The notes under the pieces were generated by a model. The model was not told the DNA's origin, did no database searches, and saw only the letters and a list, made by a program, of their open reading frames with translations. Both the position numbers and the translations under genes were made by a program. A stretch of DNA of 64,000 nucleotides from JAASSS01 sp021767745 (GTDB lineage: Bacteria; Pseudomonadota; Gammaproteobacteria; UBA5335): positions 1-64,000 of the forward strand of contig JAXHVN010000003.1 of the NCBI GenBank assembly GCA_034189165.1, read 5' to 3'. Shown here piece after piece: positions 1 to 8,202 of this stretch; the first letter of the stretch is position 1; each line of letters opens with the position of its first letter.

Positions 1-203
1 ACGCGGCGCCGGGGCTGCAGCTGGAGAGCGCGCCGGTGGTGCGCGACGGACACATCTTCACCTCGCGCGGACCCGGCACGGCCATGGACTTCGCCCTGAT
101 ACTGATCGAGGCGCTTTGCGGCGCGGATCGGGCCGCCGGGGTCGAGCGTCAGCTGCAGCGCCCGTCCCTCGGCTGGCGCGCCACGGCGCGAGAGGACGCC
201 TAG
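1..203 (+). CDS. DJ-1/YajL/PfpI family protein, C-terminal fragment
   Basis: Only the last 66 codons are in the window; the 5' part lies to the left. The visible stretch contains GHIFTSRGPGTAMDFALILI, which matches the conserved C-terminal strand-turn-helix of YajL/DJ-1 proteins (their usual form is ITSRGPGTAMEFAL). Members are cytosolic proteins linked to oxidative and carbonyl stress as chaperones or deglycases. The nucleophilic-elbow cysteine that defines the family lies upstream of the window and cannot be checked. The stop codon overlaps the end of the converging ubiB gene by 4 bases. The family call is firm; the specific role is not. Confidence 0.85.
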   Translation, partial: AAPGLQLESAPVVRDGHIFTSRGPGTAMDFALILIEALCGADRAAGVERQLQRPSLGWRATAREDA

Positions 204-1873
204 CGGGGCCGCCGTCGCCGCCAGTCGGGCCAGGCGGCGACCAGCAGCGCCGCACTGCCGAGCAGCAGCAGCCAGCGGAAAGGGCTGTCATCCAGCGCGC
301 CGAGCGGTGTGTCGCTCAGCGCGATGAGCGCGGCCGCGGCGACGACGCCGGTGGCGCCGATCAGCCCCAGATACACGCGCCGGCTGTTGTCGCTGAGGCG
401 GCGCTCCAGATCGGTCAGGCGTTCGGTCAGCGCCTGCTGATCGAAGCTCTCCACAGCACGCAGCGCCGCGTCCAGCCGCAGCGGCATCTGCGGCAGTGCC
501 TCCATCAGCGCCGGCAGGTTCTCGCGCACGCGGTGGTACAGGCCGGTGAGCCCGAGTTGTTCGTGCATCCAGCGTTCCATGAATGGCTTCGCCGTCGTCC
601 ACAGGTCCAGGTCCGGATACAGCTGCCGGCCGAGCCCTTCCACCTGTACCAGCGTCTTCTGCAGCAGCACGAGCTGCGGCTGGACCTGCATGTCGAAGCG
701 CCGCGCGATGTCGAACAGGCGCAGCAGCAGCTGGTCCAGGTGGATGTCGCTGAACGGCCGGTAGAGGATCGGCTCGCACAGCGTGCGGATGACCGCCTCC
801 AGCTCTTCGACCCGCGTGCCCGGTGCCACCCAGCCGGAGGCCACGTGCAGCGCCGCCACCCGCCGATAGTCGCCGTTGAAGAAGGCGTAGATGTTGTAGG
901 CGATGTAGTCCTTGTCCTGTTCGCTCAGGCTGCCGCAGATGCCGAAGTCGACCGCGATGTAGCGGGGTCGTTCAGGGTCGGTGGCATCCACGAAGATGTT
1001 GCCGGCGTGCATGTCGGCGTGGAAGAAGTTGTGCCGGAACACCTGGGTGAAGAAGATCTCCACGCCCCGCTCGGCCAGCACGCGGAAGTTCACGCCGGCC
1101 GCCCGCAGCCGCGCGATGTCGCCGATGGGGATGCCCTCGATCCGCTCCATCACCAGCACCTCGCGGCGGCTGAGCGACCAATGGATCTGCGGCACGTACA
1201 GAATCGGGTTGCGCAGGAAGTTGCGCCGCGTCTGCGCGGCGTTGGCGCCCTCGCGCACCAGATCGAGCTCGTCGAGGATGGTGCGCTCGTAGTCGGCGAT
1301 CACCTCCCGCGCGCGCAGTCGCCGCGCCCCGGGCACCAGCCGGTGCACCAGGTCTGCGCCGAAGTTCAGGATGCGGATGTCGCGCAGGATGCGCTGGCGG
1401 ATGCGCGGGCGCAGCACCTTCACCACGACCTGCTCGCCACTGTGTAGCTGCGCGGCGTGTACCTGGGCGATGGAGGCCGAGGCCAGCGGCGTTTCCTCGA
1501 AACGGGCGAACACCGTCGTCAGCGGCTGTCGGTAGACCTGCTCCAGCATGGCGCGGGCCTGGGCACCGGGGAACGGCGGCACGCGATCCTGCAGCCGCGC
1601 CAGTTCTTCGGCGACTTCCGGTGGCAGCAGGTCCCGACGGGTCGACAGCGCCTGCCCGAGCTTGATGTACACCGGCCCGAGGCGCTCGAACGCGAGCCGC
1701 AGGCGCACGGCCAGCGGTCGGCGGTGGCCGAGCAGCCAGCCCTCCCACAGCGTCAGGCGATTGAACGGCGGCAGCAGGAACACCACCTCGTAGAGGCGAT
1801 AGCGCACGATGATCCATGCGATCTGCAGCAGCCGCAGCAGCCGTGGCGGCTGCAGGAAGACGGGCGGAGCCAT
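200..1873 (-). CDS. ubiB: UbiB, ABC1/ADCK-family ubiquinone biosynthesis protein kinase-like ATPase
   Basis: 557 residues, about the usual UbiB length. Family marks: the KxGQ motif in YIKLGQALSTRRDLLP (about residues 70-85), the alanine-rich loop ASASIAQVH, the DFG-like VDFGICGSL, and two hydrophobic segments near the C-terminus that anchor the protein in the inner membrane. UbiB is an atypical kinase-like ATPase needed for coenzyme Q synthesis, probably by helping extract lipid intermediates for the Ubi complex rather than by hydroxylating them. It lies 4 bases after ubiJ and follows ubiE, the conserved proteobacterial ubiE-ubiJ-ubiB order, so it is very probably co-transcribed with them. 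Confidence 0.95.
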   Translation of the reverse strand: MAPPVFLQPPRLLRLLQIAWIIVRYRLYEVVFLLPPFNRLTLWEGWLLGHRRPLAVRLRLAFERLGPVYIKLGQALSTRRDLLPPEVAEELARLQDRVPPFPGAQARAMLEQVYRQPLTTVFARFEETPLASASIAQVHAAQLHSGEQVVVKVLRPRIRQRILRDIRILNFGADLVHRLVPGARRLRAREVIADYERTILDELDLVREGANAAQTRRNFLRNPILYVPQIHWSLSRREVLVMERIEGIPIGDIARLRAAGVNFRVLAERGVEIFFTQVFRHNFFHADMHAGNIFVDATDPERPRYIAVDFGICGSLSEQDKDYIAYNIYAFFNGDYRRVAALHVASGWVAPGTRVEELEAVIRTLCEPILYRPFSDIHLDQLLLRLFDIARRFDMQVQPQLVLLQKTLVQVEGLGRQLYPDLDLWTTAKPFMERWMHEQLGLTGLYHRVRENLPALMEALPQMPLRLDAALRAVESFDQQALTERLTDLERRLSDNSRRVYLGLIGATGVVAAAALIALSDTPLGALDDSPFRWLLLLGSAALLVAAWPDWRRRRPR

Positions 1874-1877
1874 GCCG

Positions 1878-2495
1878 TCAGTCTTGGTCCGGTGGCGGGG
1901 TCAGCCGGTCGAGCCGCGCCTGCAGGCGGGCGATGTCATCACGCAGGGTGTCGACCTCGGCCGTGAAGTCTGCGACTGCCGGTGTGGCCGGCACCAGCGC
2001 GGCCTCGTGACGCAGGTATTCACCGGTGTCCTCGGCCAGCGTCCGGCCCGCCTGCGTCAGCCAGCTGCCGAAGCGGCGCGCCCGATGGCTGATGCCATGG
2101 GCGAGCGGACCGGGCAGCACCTGTGCGAGCACTGCCTCCGGATCCGGCCGGGCCAGCGCCAGCAGCCGCTGAAAGCCCTCGGCGACCTGGGTCTCGCCGG
2201 TCAGGGCGAGCTCACCGGCGAACAGGCGGCTGGTGTCGGCGTCACGGCCCGCCCGCAGCAGCGCCAGGCTGCTGCCGCGCAGCTGCGCATCTGCCGGCTG
2301 CGGATGCTCGCGCAGCAACTGGATGCCCCCCGGTGTTGCCACCAGGAAGAACTGCCGGCCGAGATCGGTCAGTTCCACCTGCAGCACCCGCCCGTTCAGC
2401 TCCTGGCAAAGGCGGGCGGCGGCGCTGGAACCGGCCAGGGCGCGATTGAGCACGGCTTCCAGCACGGCCAGGGGAAGGGTGTCGTTGCCGCCCAT
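1878..2495 (-). CDS. ubiJ: UbiJ, SCP2-domain ubiquinone biosynthesis accessory factor
   Basis: 205 residues. An SCP2-like lipid-binding domain fills roughly the first 120 residues (LNGRVLQVELTDLGRQFFLV is typical of the fold), and a C-terminal helix that looks coiled-coil (VADFTAEVDTLRDDIARLQA) ends the protein. UbiJ binds polyprenyl intermediates and scaffolds the soluble Ubi complex with UbiK. The ATG at 2495 lies two bases beyond the ubiE stop, and ubiB follows after 4 bases, so the three genes form a tight operon. Identification rests on the SCP2 pattern plus this conserved position. Confidence 0.9.
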   Translation of the reverse strand: MGGNDTLPLAVLEAVLNRALAGSSAAARLCQELNGRVLQVELTDLGRQFFLVATPGGIQLLREHPQPADAQLRGSSLALLRAGRDADTSRLFAGELALTGETQVAEGFQRLLALARPDPEAVLAQVLPGPLAHGISHRARRFGSWLTQAGRTLAEDTGEYLRHEAALVPATPAVADFTAEVDTLRDDIARLQARLDRLTPPPDQD

Positions 2496-2497
2496 CG

Positions 2498-3265
2498 CTA
2501 CAGCCGGTAGCCGCGATGGATCGCGACGATGCCGCCGGTGAGGTTGAAATACTGGGTACGGGCGAAACCTGCCACCTCCAGCATGTCCTTGAGCGTTTCC
2601 TGGTCCGGGTGCATGCGGATGCTCTCGGCCAGATAGCGGTAGCTGTCGGCATCGCCGGCTACCAGCCGCCCCATGCCGGGCAGCACATGGAACGAGTACC
2701 AGTCGTAGAGCGGCTTCAGGCCGGGCACGGTCGGCTGCGAGAACTCCAGGACCAGCAGGCGCCCGCCCGGACGCAGCACCCGGTACATCTCGTGCAGCGC
2801 GCGCTGTTTGTCGGTGACGTTGCGCAGGCCGAAGCCGATGGTGATGCAGTCGACGCTGCCCTCTGCGAGCGGCAGGGCCTGCGCATCGGCGATGAGGTAG
2901 TCGATGTTGCCGACCACGCCGGCATCGTCCAGCCGCCGCCGGCCCGCCAGCAGCATCGAGCGGTTGATGTCGGCCAGCACCACCTCGCCCTCGCTGCCGA
3001 CCCGCGCGGCGAACTGCCGGGCCAGATCCCCGGTGCCGCCGGCGAGATCGAGCACCCGCTGGCCGGGACGCACCCCTGCCAGCTCCACCGTCAGGCGCTT
3101 CCACAGCCGGTGGATGCCGCCGGACATGAGATCGTTCATGAGGTCGTAGCGGGCGGCGACCGAATCGAACACTCCCCGCACCCGGCGCTGCTTCTCCCGG
3201 CGCGGCACGCGCTCGAAGCCGAAGTCGGTGGTGTCCTCGTCCGGCGGGGGCAGCTGCTCGTTCAT
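2498..3265 (-). CDS. ubiE: UbiE, demethylmenaquinone/2-methoxy-polyprenyl-benzoquinol C-methyltransferase
   Basis: 255 residues, close to E. coli UbiE. The start at 3265 gives MNEQLPPPDEDTTDFGFERV, whose TDFGFE block is typical of UbiE N-termini; the upstream in-frame codons have no such similarity. The class I SAM pocket is VLDLAGGTGDLARQFA (about residue 70), followed by IGFGLRNVTDKQRAL and YRVLRPGGRLLVLEFSQP, both UbiE/COQ5 signatures. It adds the C-methyl group to the quinone ring with SAM. First of the ubiE-ubiJ-ubiB trio; DUF971 lies 13 bases upstream on the same strand. Confidence 0.97.
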   Translation of the reverse strand: MNEQLPPPDEDTTDFGFERVPRREKQRRVRGVFDSVAARYDLMNDLMSGGIHRLWKRLTVELAGVRPGQRVLDLAGGTGDLARQFAARVGSEGEVVLADINRSMLLAGRRRLDDAGVVGNIDYLIADAQALPLAEGSVDCITIGFGLRNVTDKQRALHEMYRVLRPGGRLLVLEFSQPTVPGLKPLYDWYSFHVLPGMGRLVAGDADSYRYLAESIRMHPDQETLKDMLEVAGFARTQYFNLTGGIVAIHRGYRL

Positions 3266-3278
3266 TGCAATCTCGCCT

Positions 3279-3641
3279 TCAGGATTGGCGGGTGTAACCG
3301 CTCTTCGCCAGCCGCGAGAGGTAGCTGCGCCAGTTCTCCTCCTGGCGCTCGCCCAGCGTACGCAGCACGCGCCAGGTGTACAGGCCGCTGTTGTGGCCAT
3401 CGTCGAAGTGCAGGCGCACCGCGTAGTGGCCGACCGGCTCGATGCGCTCGATCGTGACGGCCTCCTTGCCCACCTGCAGCACTTCCTGGCCGGGGCCGTG
3501 GCCCTTCACCTCGGCAGAGGGCGAGAACACGCGCAGGTACTCCGCTGGCAGCCGATAGCTCTCGCCGTCGTCGAACTGCACCTCCAGCACCTTCGCCCGG
3601 CGATGGTAGTCCAGTTGCGTCGGTCGCGGTGCGCCGCTCAC
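3279..3641 (-). CDS. DUF971 (gamma-butyrobetaine hydroxylase-like N-terminal domain) protein
   Basis: 120 residues forming one DUF971 domain (PTQLDYHRRAKVLEVQFDDG, LPAEYLRVFSPSAEV, YAVRLHFDDGHNSGLYTW). The same fold is the N-terminal domain of gamma-butyrobetaine hydroxylases, but free-standing bacterial copies have no assigned reaction. In gammaproteobacteria the gene commonly sits directly behind hslVU, as here, where it overlaps the end of hslU by 4 bases. It has no signal peptide and should be cytosolic. Links to iron or Fe-S handling have been suggested for free-standing members, but nothing in this sequence settles the role. Confidence 0.85.
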   Translation of the reverse strand: MSGAPRPTQLDYHRRAKVLEVQFDDGESYRLPAEYLRVFSPSAEVKGHGPGQEVLQVGKEAVTIERIEPVGHYAVRLHFDDGHNSGLYTWRVLRTLGERQEENWRSYLSRLAKSGYTRQS

Positions 3642-4978
3642 AGGATGTACCGGCTGAGGTCTTCGTCCCGGGCCAGATCCTGCAGTTCCCGGTCGACGAA
3701 CGCGGCGTCGATGCGGATCTGCTGGCCCGCGCGGTCCGAGGCAGTGAACGAGGCGCCTTCCAGCACGCGCTCCATCACGGTGTGCAGCCGGCGCGCACCG
3801 ATGTTCTCGGTGCGCTCGTTGACCTGAAAGGCGATTTCCGCGATTCGCCGCACGCCCTCCTCAGTGAACTCCAGCGCCACCGATTCGGCGTCGAGCAGAG
3901 CCTGGTACTGGCGTGTCAGCGAGGCGTCCGGCTCGGTCAGGATGCGCACGAAGTCCTCGATCGACAGCGATTCAAGCTCGACGCGGATCGGCATGCGGCC
4001 CTGCAACTCGGGGATGAGGTCCGAGGGGCGGGCGACGTGAAAGGCGCCGGAGGCGATGAACAGGATGTGATCGGTCCGCAACATGCCGTACTTGGTGCTT
4101 ACCGTGCAGCCTTCCACCAGTGGCAGCAGGTCGCGCTGCACACCCTCGCGCGAGACGTCGGCCGCGCCGCCATGCTGCTCGGCGCGGCGGCAGACCTTGT
4201 CGATCTCGTCGATGAAGACGATGCCGTTCTCCTCCGCGTTGCGCAGCGCGGCGAGCTTGAGTTCCTCGTCGTTGACGAGCTTGCCGCCTTCCTCGTCCTT
4301 CAGCACCTGCAGGGCGTCGCGGATCTTCAGCCGCCGCCGCCGCGACTGCGCACCGGCCAGGTTCTGGAACATGTTCTGCAGCTGTCCGGTCATCTCCTCC
4401 ATGCCCGGCGGCGCCATGATCTCCAGGCCCACGCCGCCGCGCACCTCGATCTCGATCTCCCGCTCGTCCAGCTGGCCGTCGCGCAGTTGCTGGCGGAACT
4501 TCTGGCGGGTGGCGCCCTGCCCGGCCTCGGCCGGCTGCTCCGGACGGCCGTAGGCGTCGCGGGCGCGCGGCAGCAGCGCGTCCAGCACGCGCTCCTCGGC
4601 GGCTTCGGCGGCGCGATGCTCCACCTTGGCCAGCGCCTGCTCGCGGGTGAGCTTGTAGGACATGTCCGCCAGATCTCGGATGATCGAATCCACGTCACGG
4701 CCGACATAGCCCACTTCGGTGAACTTGGTCGCCTCGATCTTGATGAACGGGGCCTGCGCCAGGCGCGCCAGCCGGCGGGCGATCTCGGTCTTGCCCACGC
4801 CGGTGGGACCGATCATGAGGATGTTCTTCGGCGTCACCTCGACGCGCAGCGGCTCGGGCAGCTGCTGGCGCCGCCAACGATTGCGCAGCGCGACGGCCAC
4901 CGCCCGCTTGGCGGCCTGCTGGCCGACGATGTGCTTGTCCAGTTCCTGGACGATCTCACGAGGCGTCATGGTCGACAT
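3638..4978 (-). CDS. hslU: HslU, ATPase subunit of the HslUV protease
   Basis: 446 residues, the normal HslU length. N-terminal MTPREIVQELDKHIVGQQAA, Walker A GPTGVGKT (residues 57-64), Walker B FIDEIDKV, the inserted I-domain between them (about 110-240), and the C-terminus ending SRYIL, the tail that docks into HslV. HslU unfolds substrates and feeds them to the HslV threonine protease chamber. A GGGAG ribosome-binding site precedes the ATG, and hslV lies 21 bases upstream on the same strand. Heat-shock control is usual for the family; I did not find a clear sigma-32 promoter by eye. Confidence 0.98.
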   Translation of the reverse strand: MSTMTPREIVQELDKHIVGQQAAKRAVAVALRNRWRRQQLPEPLRVEVTPKNILMIGPTGVGKTEIARRLARLAQAPFIKIEATKFTEVGYVGRDVDSIIRDLADMSYKLTREQALAKVEHRAAEAAEERVLDALLPRARDAYGRPEQPAEAGQGATRQKFRQQLRDGQLDEREIEIEVRGGVGLEIMAPPGMEEMTGQLQNMFQNLAGAQSRRRRLKIRDALQVLKDEEGGKLVNDEELKLAALRNAEENGIVFIDEIDKVCRRAEQHGGAADVSREGVQRDLLPLVEGCTVSTKYGMLRTDHILFIASGAFHVARPSDLIPELQGRMPIRVELESLSIEDFVRILTEPDASLTRQYQALLDAESVALEFTEEGVRRIAEIAFQVNERTENIGARRLHTVMERVLEGASFTASDRAGQQIRIDAAFVDRELQDLARDEDLSRYIL

Positions 4979-4999
4979 GGCTACTGCTCCCGGCTTCGC

Positions 5000-5539
5000 T
5001 CAGCCCTCGAGCCGCTCCACGGTCAGGCTGTGATTGGTGTACACACAGATGTCGGCGGCGATGTGCAGCGCCTCGGTGGCGATCTCGTGCGCCGGCAGCG
5101 TCGTGTGCGCGAGCATCGCCCGCGCCGCCGCCAGCGCGTATTGACCGCCCGAGCCGATGGCCATGGCATCGTGCTCCGGCGCGATCACATCGCCATTGCC
5201 GGAGATGATCAGCGAAGCCTGCGTGTCGGCCACGCACAGCAGCGCCTCCAGCCGGCGCAGCATGCGATCGGCGCGCCAGTCCTTCGCCAGCTCGACCGCC
5301 GCGCGCTCGAGGTTGCCGCTGTAGGCCTCGAGCTTGGCCTCGAAGCGCTCGAACAGGGTGAAGGCGTCCGCGGTGCCGCCGGCGAAGCCCGCGACCACGC
5401 GATCGTGATAGAGACGGCGCACCTTGCGGGCGTTGCCCTTCATCACGGTGTCGCCCATCGACACCTGTCCGTCGCCGGCGATGGCTACCGCCGCGCCGCG
5501 CCGGACGGCGCAGATCGTGGTGCCTCGGTACTGCTGCAC
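5000..5539 (-). CDS. hslV: HslV, threonine peptidase subunit of the HslUV protease
   Basis: I choose the GTG at 5539, giving 179 residues, because an AGGA element sits 7-8 bases upstream and because the protein then begins VQQYRGTTICAVRRG, the normal short propeptide before the catalytic threonine of the TTI motif. An upstream ATG at 5596 would add 19 residues unlike the family. Other marks: GDGQVSMGDTVMKGNARKVR, AGFAGGTADAFTLFERFEAK and IGSGGQYALAAARAM. HslV forms the double hexameric proteolytic core capped by HslU. It is followed directly by hslU. Confidence 0.95.
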   Translation of the reverse strand: MQQYRGTTICAVRRGAAVAIAGDGQVSMGDTVMKGNARKVRRLYHDRVVAGFAGGTADAFTLFERFEAKLEAYSGNLERAAVELAKDWRADRMLRRLEALLCVADTQASLIISGNGDVIAPEHDAMAIGSGGQYALAAARAMLAHTTLPAHEIATEALHIAADICVYTNHSLTVERLEG

Positions 5540-5620
5540 GTGAATTCCTGCCCTGAAATCGGCGGGTGAAGTGACCGCCGATTGTACACGAGCCACCGGC
5601 GCCGACCGGCGCCGTGCGCG

Positions 5621-6523
5621 TCAGTCCTCGCCTCGCCGGGCGCGCGGATGGGTGCGGTCGTAGACCTCGGCCAGATGCTGGAAGTCCAGGTGCGTGTAGA
5701 CCTGCGTGGTGCCGATGTCGCTGTGTCCGAGTAGCTCCTGCACGGCCCGCAGATCGCCGCTGGACTCCAGCAGATGGGTGGCGAAGGCGTGACGCAGCAG
5801 GTGCGGGTGCACGTGCTCGTCCAGGCCCTGCTCGCGCGCGCGCCGCGCGAGACGTTGCTGGATGCCGCGCCGGCTGAGCCGCTGCCCCCGACGGGAGACG
5901 AACACCGCCTGTTCTTCCACGTCCGCCAGCGTCGCCCGTGCGGCCAGCCAGCGCTCCAGTGCCGCACATGCCAGCCGGCCTACCGGCACGATGCGCGTCT
6001 TGCCGCCCTTGCCCCGTACCCGCACCAGGCCAGCGGGCAGGTCCAGCGCGAGCAGGTCCAGGCGCTGCAACTCGGCCAGCCGCAGGCCGCTGGAGTAGAG
6101 CAGCTCCATGATGGCGAAGTCGCGCAGGCCGAGTGCGTCGGCCGGGGCGGCGTCGAGCAGCCGCGCGACGCTGTCGGGCGCCAGGCTCTGCGGCAGCCGG
6201 CGGCTGACCCGTGGTGCCCGCACGGCGGCGGCCGGATTGTGCGTCAGCCGTTCCTCGCGTATCGCCCAGTCGAAAAAGGTGCGCAGGGCGCTCAGGCGCC
6301 GGCGCAGCGTGCGGGCGCTGTGGCCGGCCTGGCGTCCGGCGGCCAGCCACAGCTCGATCGCGCGCCAATCGGCGCTCTGCCAGTCCAGCGCCTGTCCGGC
6401 CAGATGGGCCTCGGCCGCGGCGAGATCGCCGGCGTAGGCCGCCACCGTCGCGGCGGCCAGGTGGCGTTCGTGGCGCAGATGCTCCAGGAAGGCGCCGGTC
6501 AGCCCTGCACTCGGGTCAGTCAT
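5621..6523 (-). CDS. xerC: XerC tyrosine recombinase
   Basis: 300 residues with the SAM-like N-terminal core-binding domain (1-95) and the catalytic domain. Active-site residues are all visible: R148 in SSGLRLAEL, K172 in RGKGGKTR, H241 and R244 in HPHLLRHAFATH, H267 in LLGHSDIGTT and the nucleophile Y276 in TQVYTHLD, almost the E. coli XerC numbering. With XerD it resolves chromosome dimers at dif. It overlaps the upstream DUF484 gene by 8 bases; dapF-DUF484-xerC is a conserved gammaproteobacterial cluster, which favours XerC over XerD or an integrase. Confidence 0.96.
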   Translation of the reverse strand: MTDPSAGLTGAFLEHLRHERHLAAATVAAYAGDLAAAEAHLAGQALDWQSADWRAIELWLAAGRQAGHSARTLRRRLSALRTFFDWAIREERLTHNPAAAVRAPRVSRRLPQSLAPDSVARLLDAAPADALGLRDFAIMELLYSSGLRLAELQRLDLLALDLPAGLVRVRGKGGKTRIVPVGRLACAALERWLAARATLADVEEQAVFVSRRGQRLSRRGIQQRLARRAREQGLDEHVHPHLLRHAFATHLLESSGDLRAVQELLGHSDIGTTQVYTHLDFQHLAEVYDRTHPRARRGED

Positions 6524-7250
6524 CCAGATGGCAGGCGAGCGCGGTCTCCACCAGCTGCCCCAGCCGCGACAGGAACAGCGTGCCCATGCGCGGGCGGAAG
6601 CGCTCCGGATCCTGACTGCCGATGGCCAGCACGCCGCCGGCGAGCCGGTCCTGCAGCGGAATGAGCGCCGCGGAGGCGACGGTCTCGCTCGCGGCGCCGA
6701 ACAGCCAGCCGGCGATCTCCGGATCGATCCGCCCGCAGCGGGGCTTCTCTTTCAGCCGCAGTTGGTCCAGTGGCACGCTGCGGGCCGCCTCGATCTGCTG
6801 CAGTTCCTCGCGCGGGCGCAGCTGCGGGGCGTGCCCGCGCAGGAGCAGGCGTACGGCATCGGCGGCGAAGTCCTCGCGCAGCCGCGCGCAGATGAGCGCC
6901 AGCGACGCATCGGCCGAGGGCGCGCAGAGCAGCGCCAGTGCCAGCGCGTGGATCTGCTCGCTGAGGGCTTCGTTCGCCTGCGCCACGCTCACCAGCTCGC
7001 GCAGCCGCCGCTCCAGCTGCCCGTTGTGGGCCCGCAGCTGGGCGACCTGCCGCTCCACCAGCGAAACCGCTCCTTCCACCTGGTGCGGCAGTTCCACGGC
7101 CCGCAGCACGTCCGGCCGCTCGATCAGGAACGCCGGGTTCGCCTGCAGATAGCGGGCGATGGCCTCGGCCTCGGTGTCGGCGGGCGCGTTGGTCGGCGGC
7201 GCGGTGAGCTCGTCGGTGTCGAAGCCCTCGTTCATGTCGTTCCCTGTCAT
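6516..7250 (-). CDS. DUF484 family protein
   Basis: 244 residues of the DUF484 family (the yigA-type gene between dapF and xerC). The N-terminal part has the typical AIARYLQANPAFLIERPDVL followed by a helical region (VSLVERQVAQLRAHNGQLER) that looks coiled-coil; the C-terminal half resembles a GAF-like domain (IPLQDRLAGGVLAIGSQDP). No catalytic residues are recognised and the function is unknown. The ATG at 7250 overlaps the dapF stop (ATGA), and a second ATG five codons later is a possible alternative. Co-translation with dapF and xerC is likely. Confidence 0.9.
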   Translation of the reverse strand: MTGNDMNEGFDTDELTAPPTNAPADTEAEAIARYLQANPAFLIERPDVLRAVELPHQVEGAVSLVERQVAQLRAHNGQLERRLRELVSVAQANEALSEQIHALALALLCAPSADASLALICARLREDFAADAVRLLLRGHAPQLRPREELQQIEAARSVPLDQLRLKEKPRCGRIDPEIAGWLFGAASETVASAALIPLQDRLAGGVLAIGSQDPERFRPRMGTLFLSRLGQLVETALACHLDD

Positions 7251-8134
7251 GTCGTTGTGGTTGTGCGGGACGGAGCGGCGGCGGTCGGTATCGGTAGCCC
7301 CACCTCGCCGGTGAAGACCGTGGTGGCCGGCCCGATCAGCCAGACGGGAGCCCGATCGTCCGCTGCGGTGCCCTCCCAGATCACCGTCAGCGAGCCGCCC
7401 GGCAGCGCCACTTCCACCTCCGGCGCCAGCCGGCCCCAGAGCCGTCCGGCGATCACCGCTGCGCAGGCGCCGCTGCCGCAGGCCAGCGTCTCGCCCGCCC
7501 CGCGTTCGAACACCCGCAGGTGGATGTGACGATCATCGAGGATCTGCATGAAGCTGACGTTGACGCGTGCCGGGAAGCGCGGATGGCGCTCCAGCTGCGG
7601 GCCGAGCTCGGCGACCGGGGCCGCGGCCACGTCGGCGACCTCGAGCACCGCATGCGGATTGCCCAGGCCGATCGCGGCGAAGCTGATCTCGCGCCCGGCC
7701 AGCGCGAGGTGCTGGCGCGGGGCATAGTGTTCGGCCAGGAACGGGACCTCGGCCGGCGCGAAGGCCGGAACCCCCATGTTGACGCGCACACCGCGCGGTT
7801 CGAGCGTCAGGCGCAGCAGTCCGGCTGCGGTATCGACGGTGATGACATCCTCCCGCACAAGGCCCTGCTCGCGCAGGAAGACGGCGGCGCAGCGTGCGCC
7901 GTTGCCGCACTGGGCGACCTCGCCGCCGTCGGCGTTGAAGATCCGGTAGGCGAACTGCGCCTCCGGCCGGCGGGGCGCTTCGAGCAGCAGCAGTTGATCG
8001 AAGCCGATGCCGAAATGCCGGTCGGCGAGCTGGCGGATCTGCGCCGGTGCCAGCGCGATCTGCTGACGCACGCCGTCGAGCACGACGAAGTCGTTGCCGA
8101 GTCCGTGCATCTTGGTGAATCGCAGGGTGTTCAT
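7247..8134 (-). CDS. dapF: DapF, diaminopimelate epimerase
   Basis: 295 residues starting MNTLRFTKMHGLGNDFVVLD, the standard DapF N-terminus, which fixes the start at 8134. The two catalytic cysteines are C76 in AQCGNGARC and C219 in LACGSGACAA. The enzyme interconverts LL- and meso-diaminopimelate for lysine and peptidoglycan synthesis. The C-terminus carries about 15 extra residues ending in a threonine run (TTTTT) not needed by the fold. First gene of the dapF-DUF484-xerC run and divergent from ubiD, with about 70 bases between them for both promoters. Confidence 0.97.
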   Translation of the reverse strand: MNTLRFTKMHGLGNDFVVLDGVRQQIALAPAQIRQLADRHFGIGFDQLLLLEAPRRPEAQFAYRIFNADGGEVAQCGNGARCAAVFLREQGLVREDVITVDTAAGLLRLTLEPRGVRVNMGVPAFAPAEVPFLAEHYAPRQHLALAGREISFAAIGLGNPHAVLEVADVAAAPVAELGPQLERHPRFPARVNVSFMQILDDRHIHLRVFERGAGETLACGSGACAAVIAGRLWGRLAPEVEVALPGGSLTVIWEGTAADDRAPVWLIGPATTVFTGEVGLPIPTAAAPSRTTTTT

Positions 8135-8202
8135 GCGGGCCTGGGGCGAGCGTCGTCGCCGGCGTGGACTGACCGCTATCATACGGCGCCTTGTTAAGCG
8201 GC

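Noticed and set aside
3629..5569. Long open frame (646 codons) on the plus strand across hslU and hslV
   Set aside because: It is antisense to two certain genes, is rich in R, H, Q and A and has no recognisable domain; such frames are common opposite high-GC genes.
5621..6523. Tyrosine recombinase considered as a phage or integron integrase
   Set aside because: Residue positions, length and the dapF-DUF484 context match XerC; no attachment-site repeats are seen.
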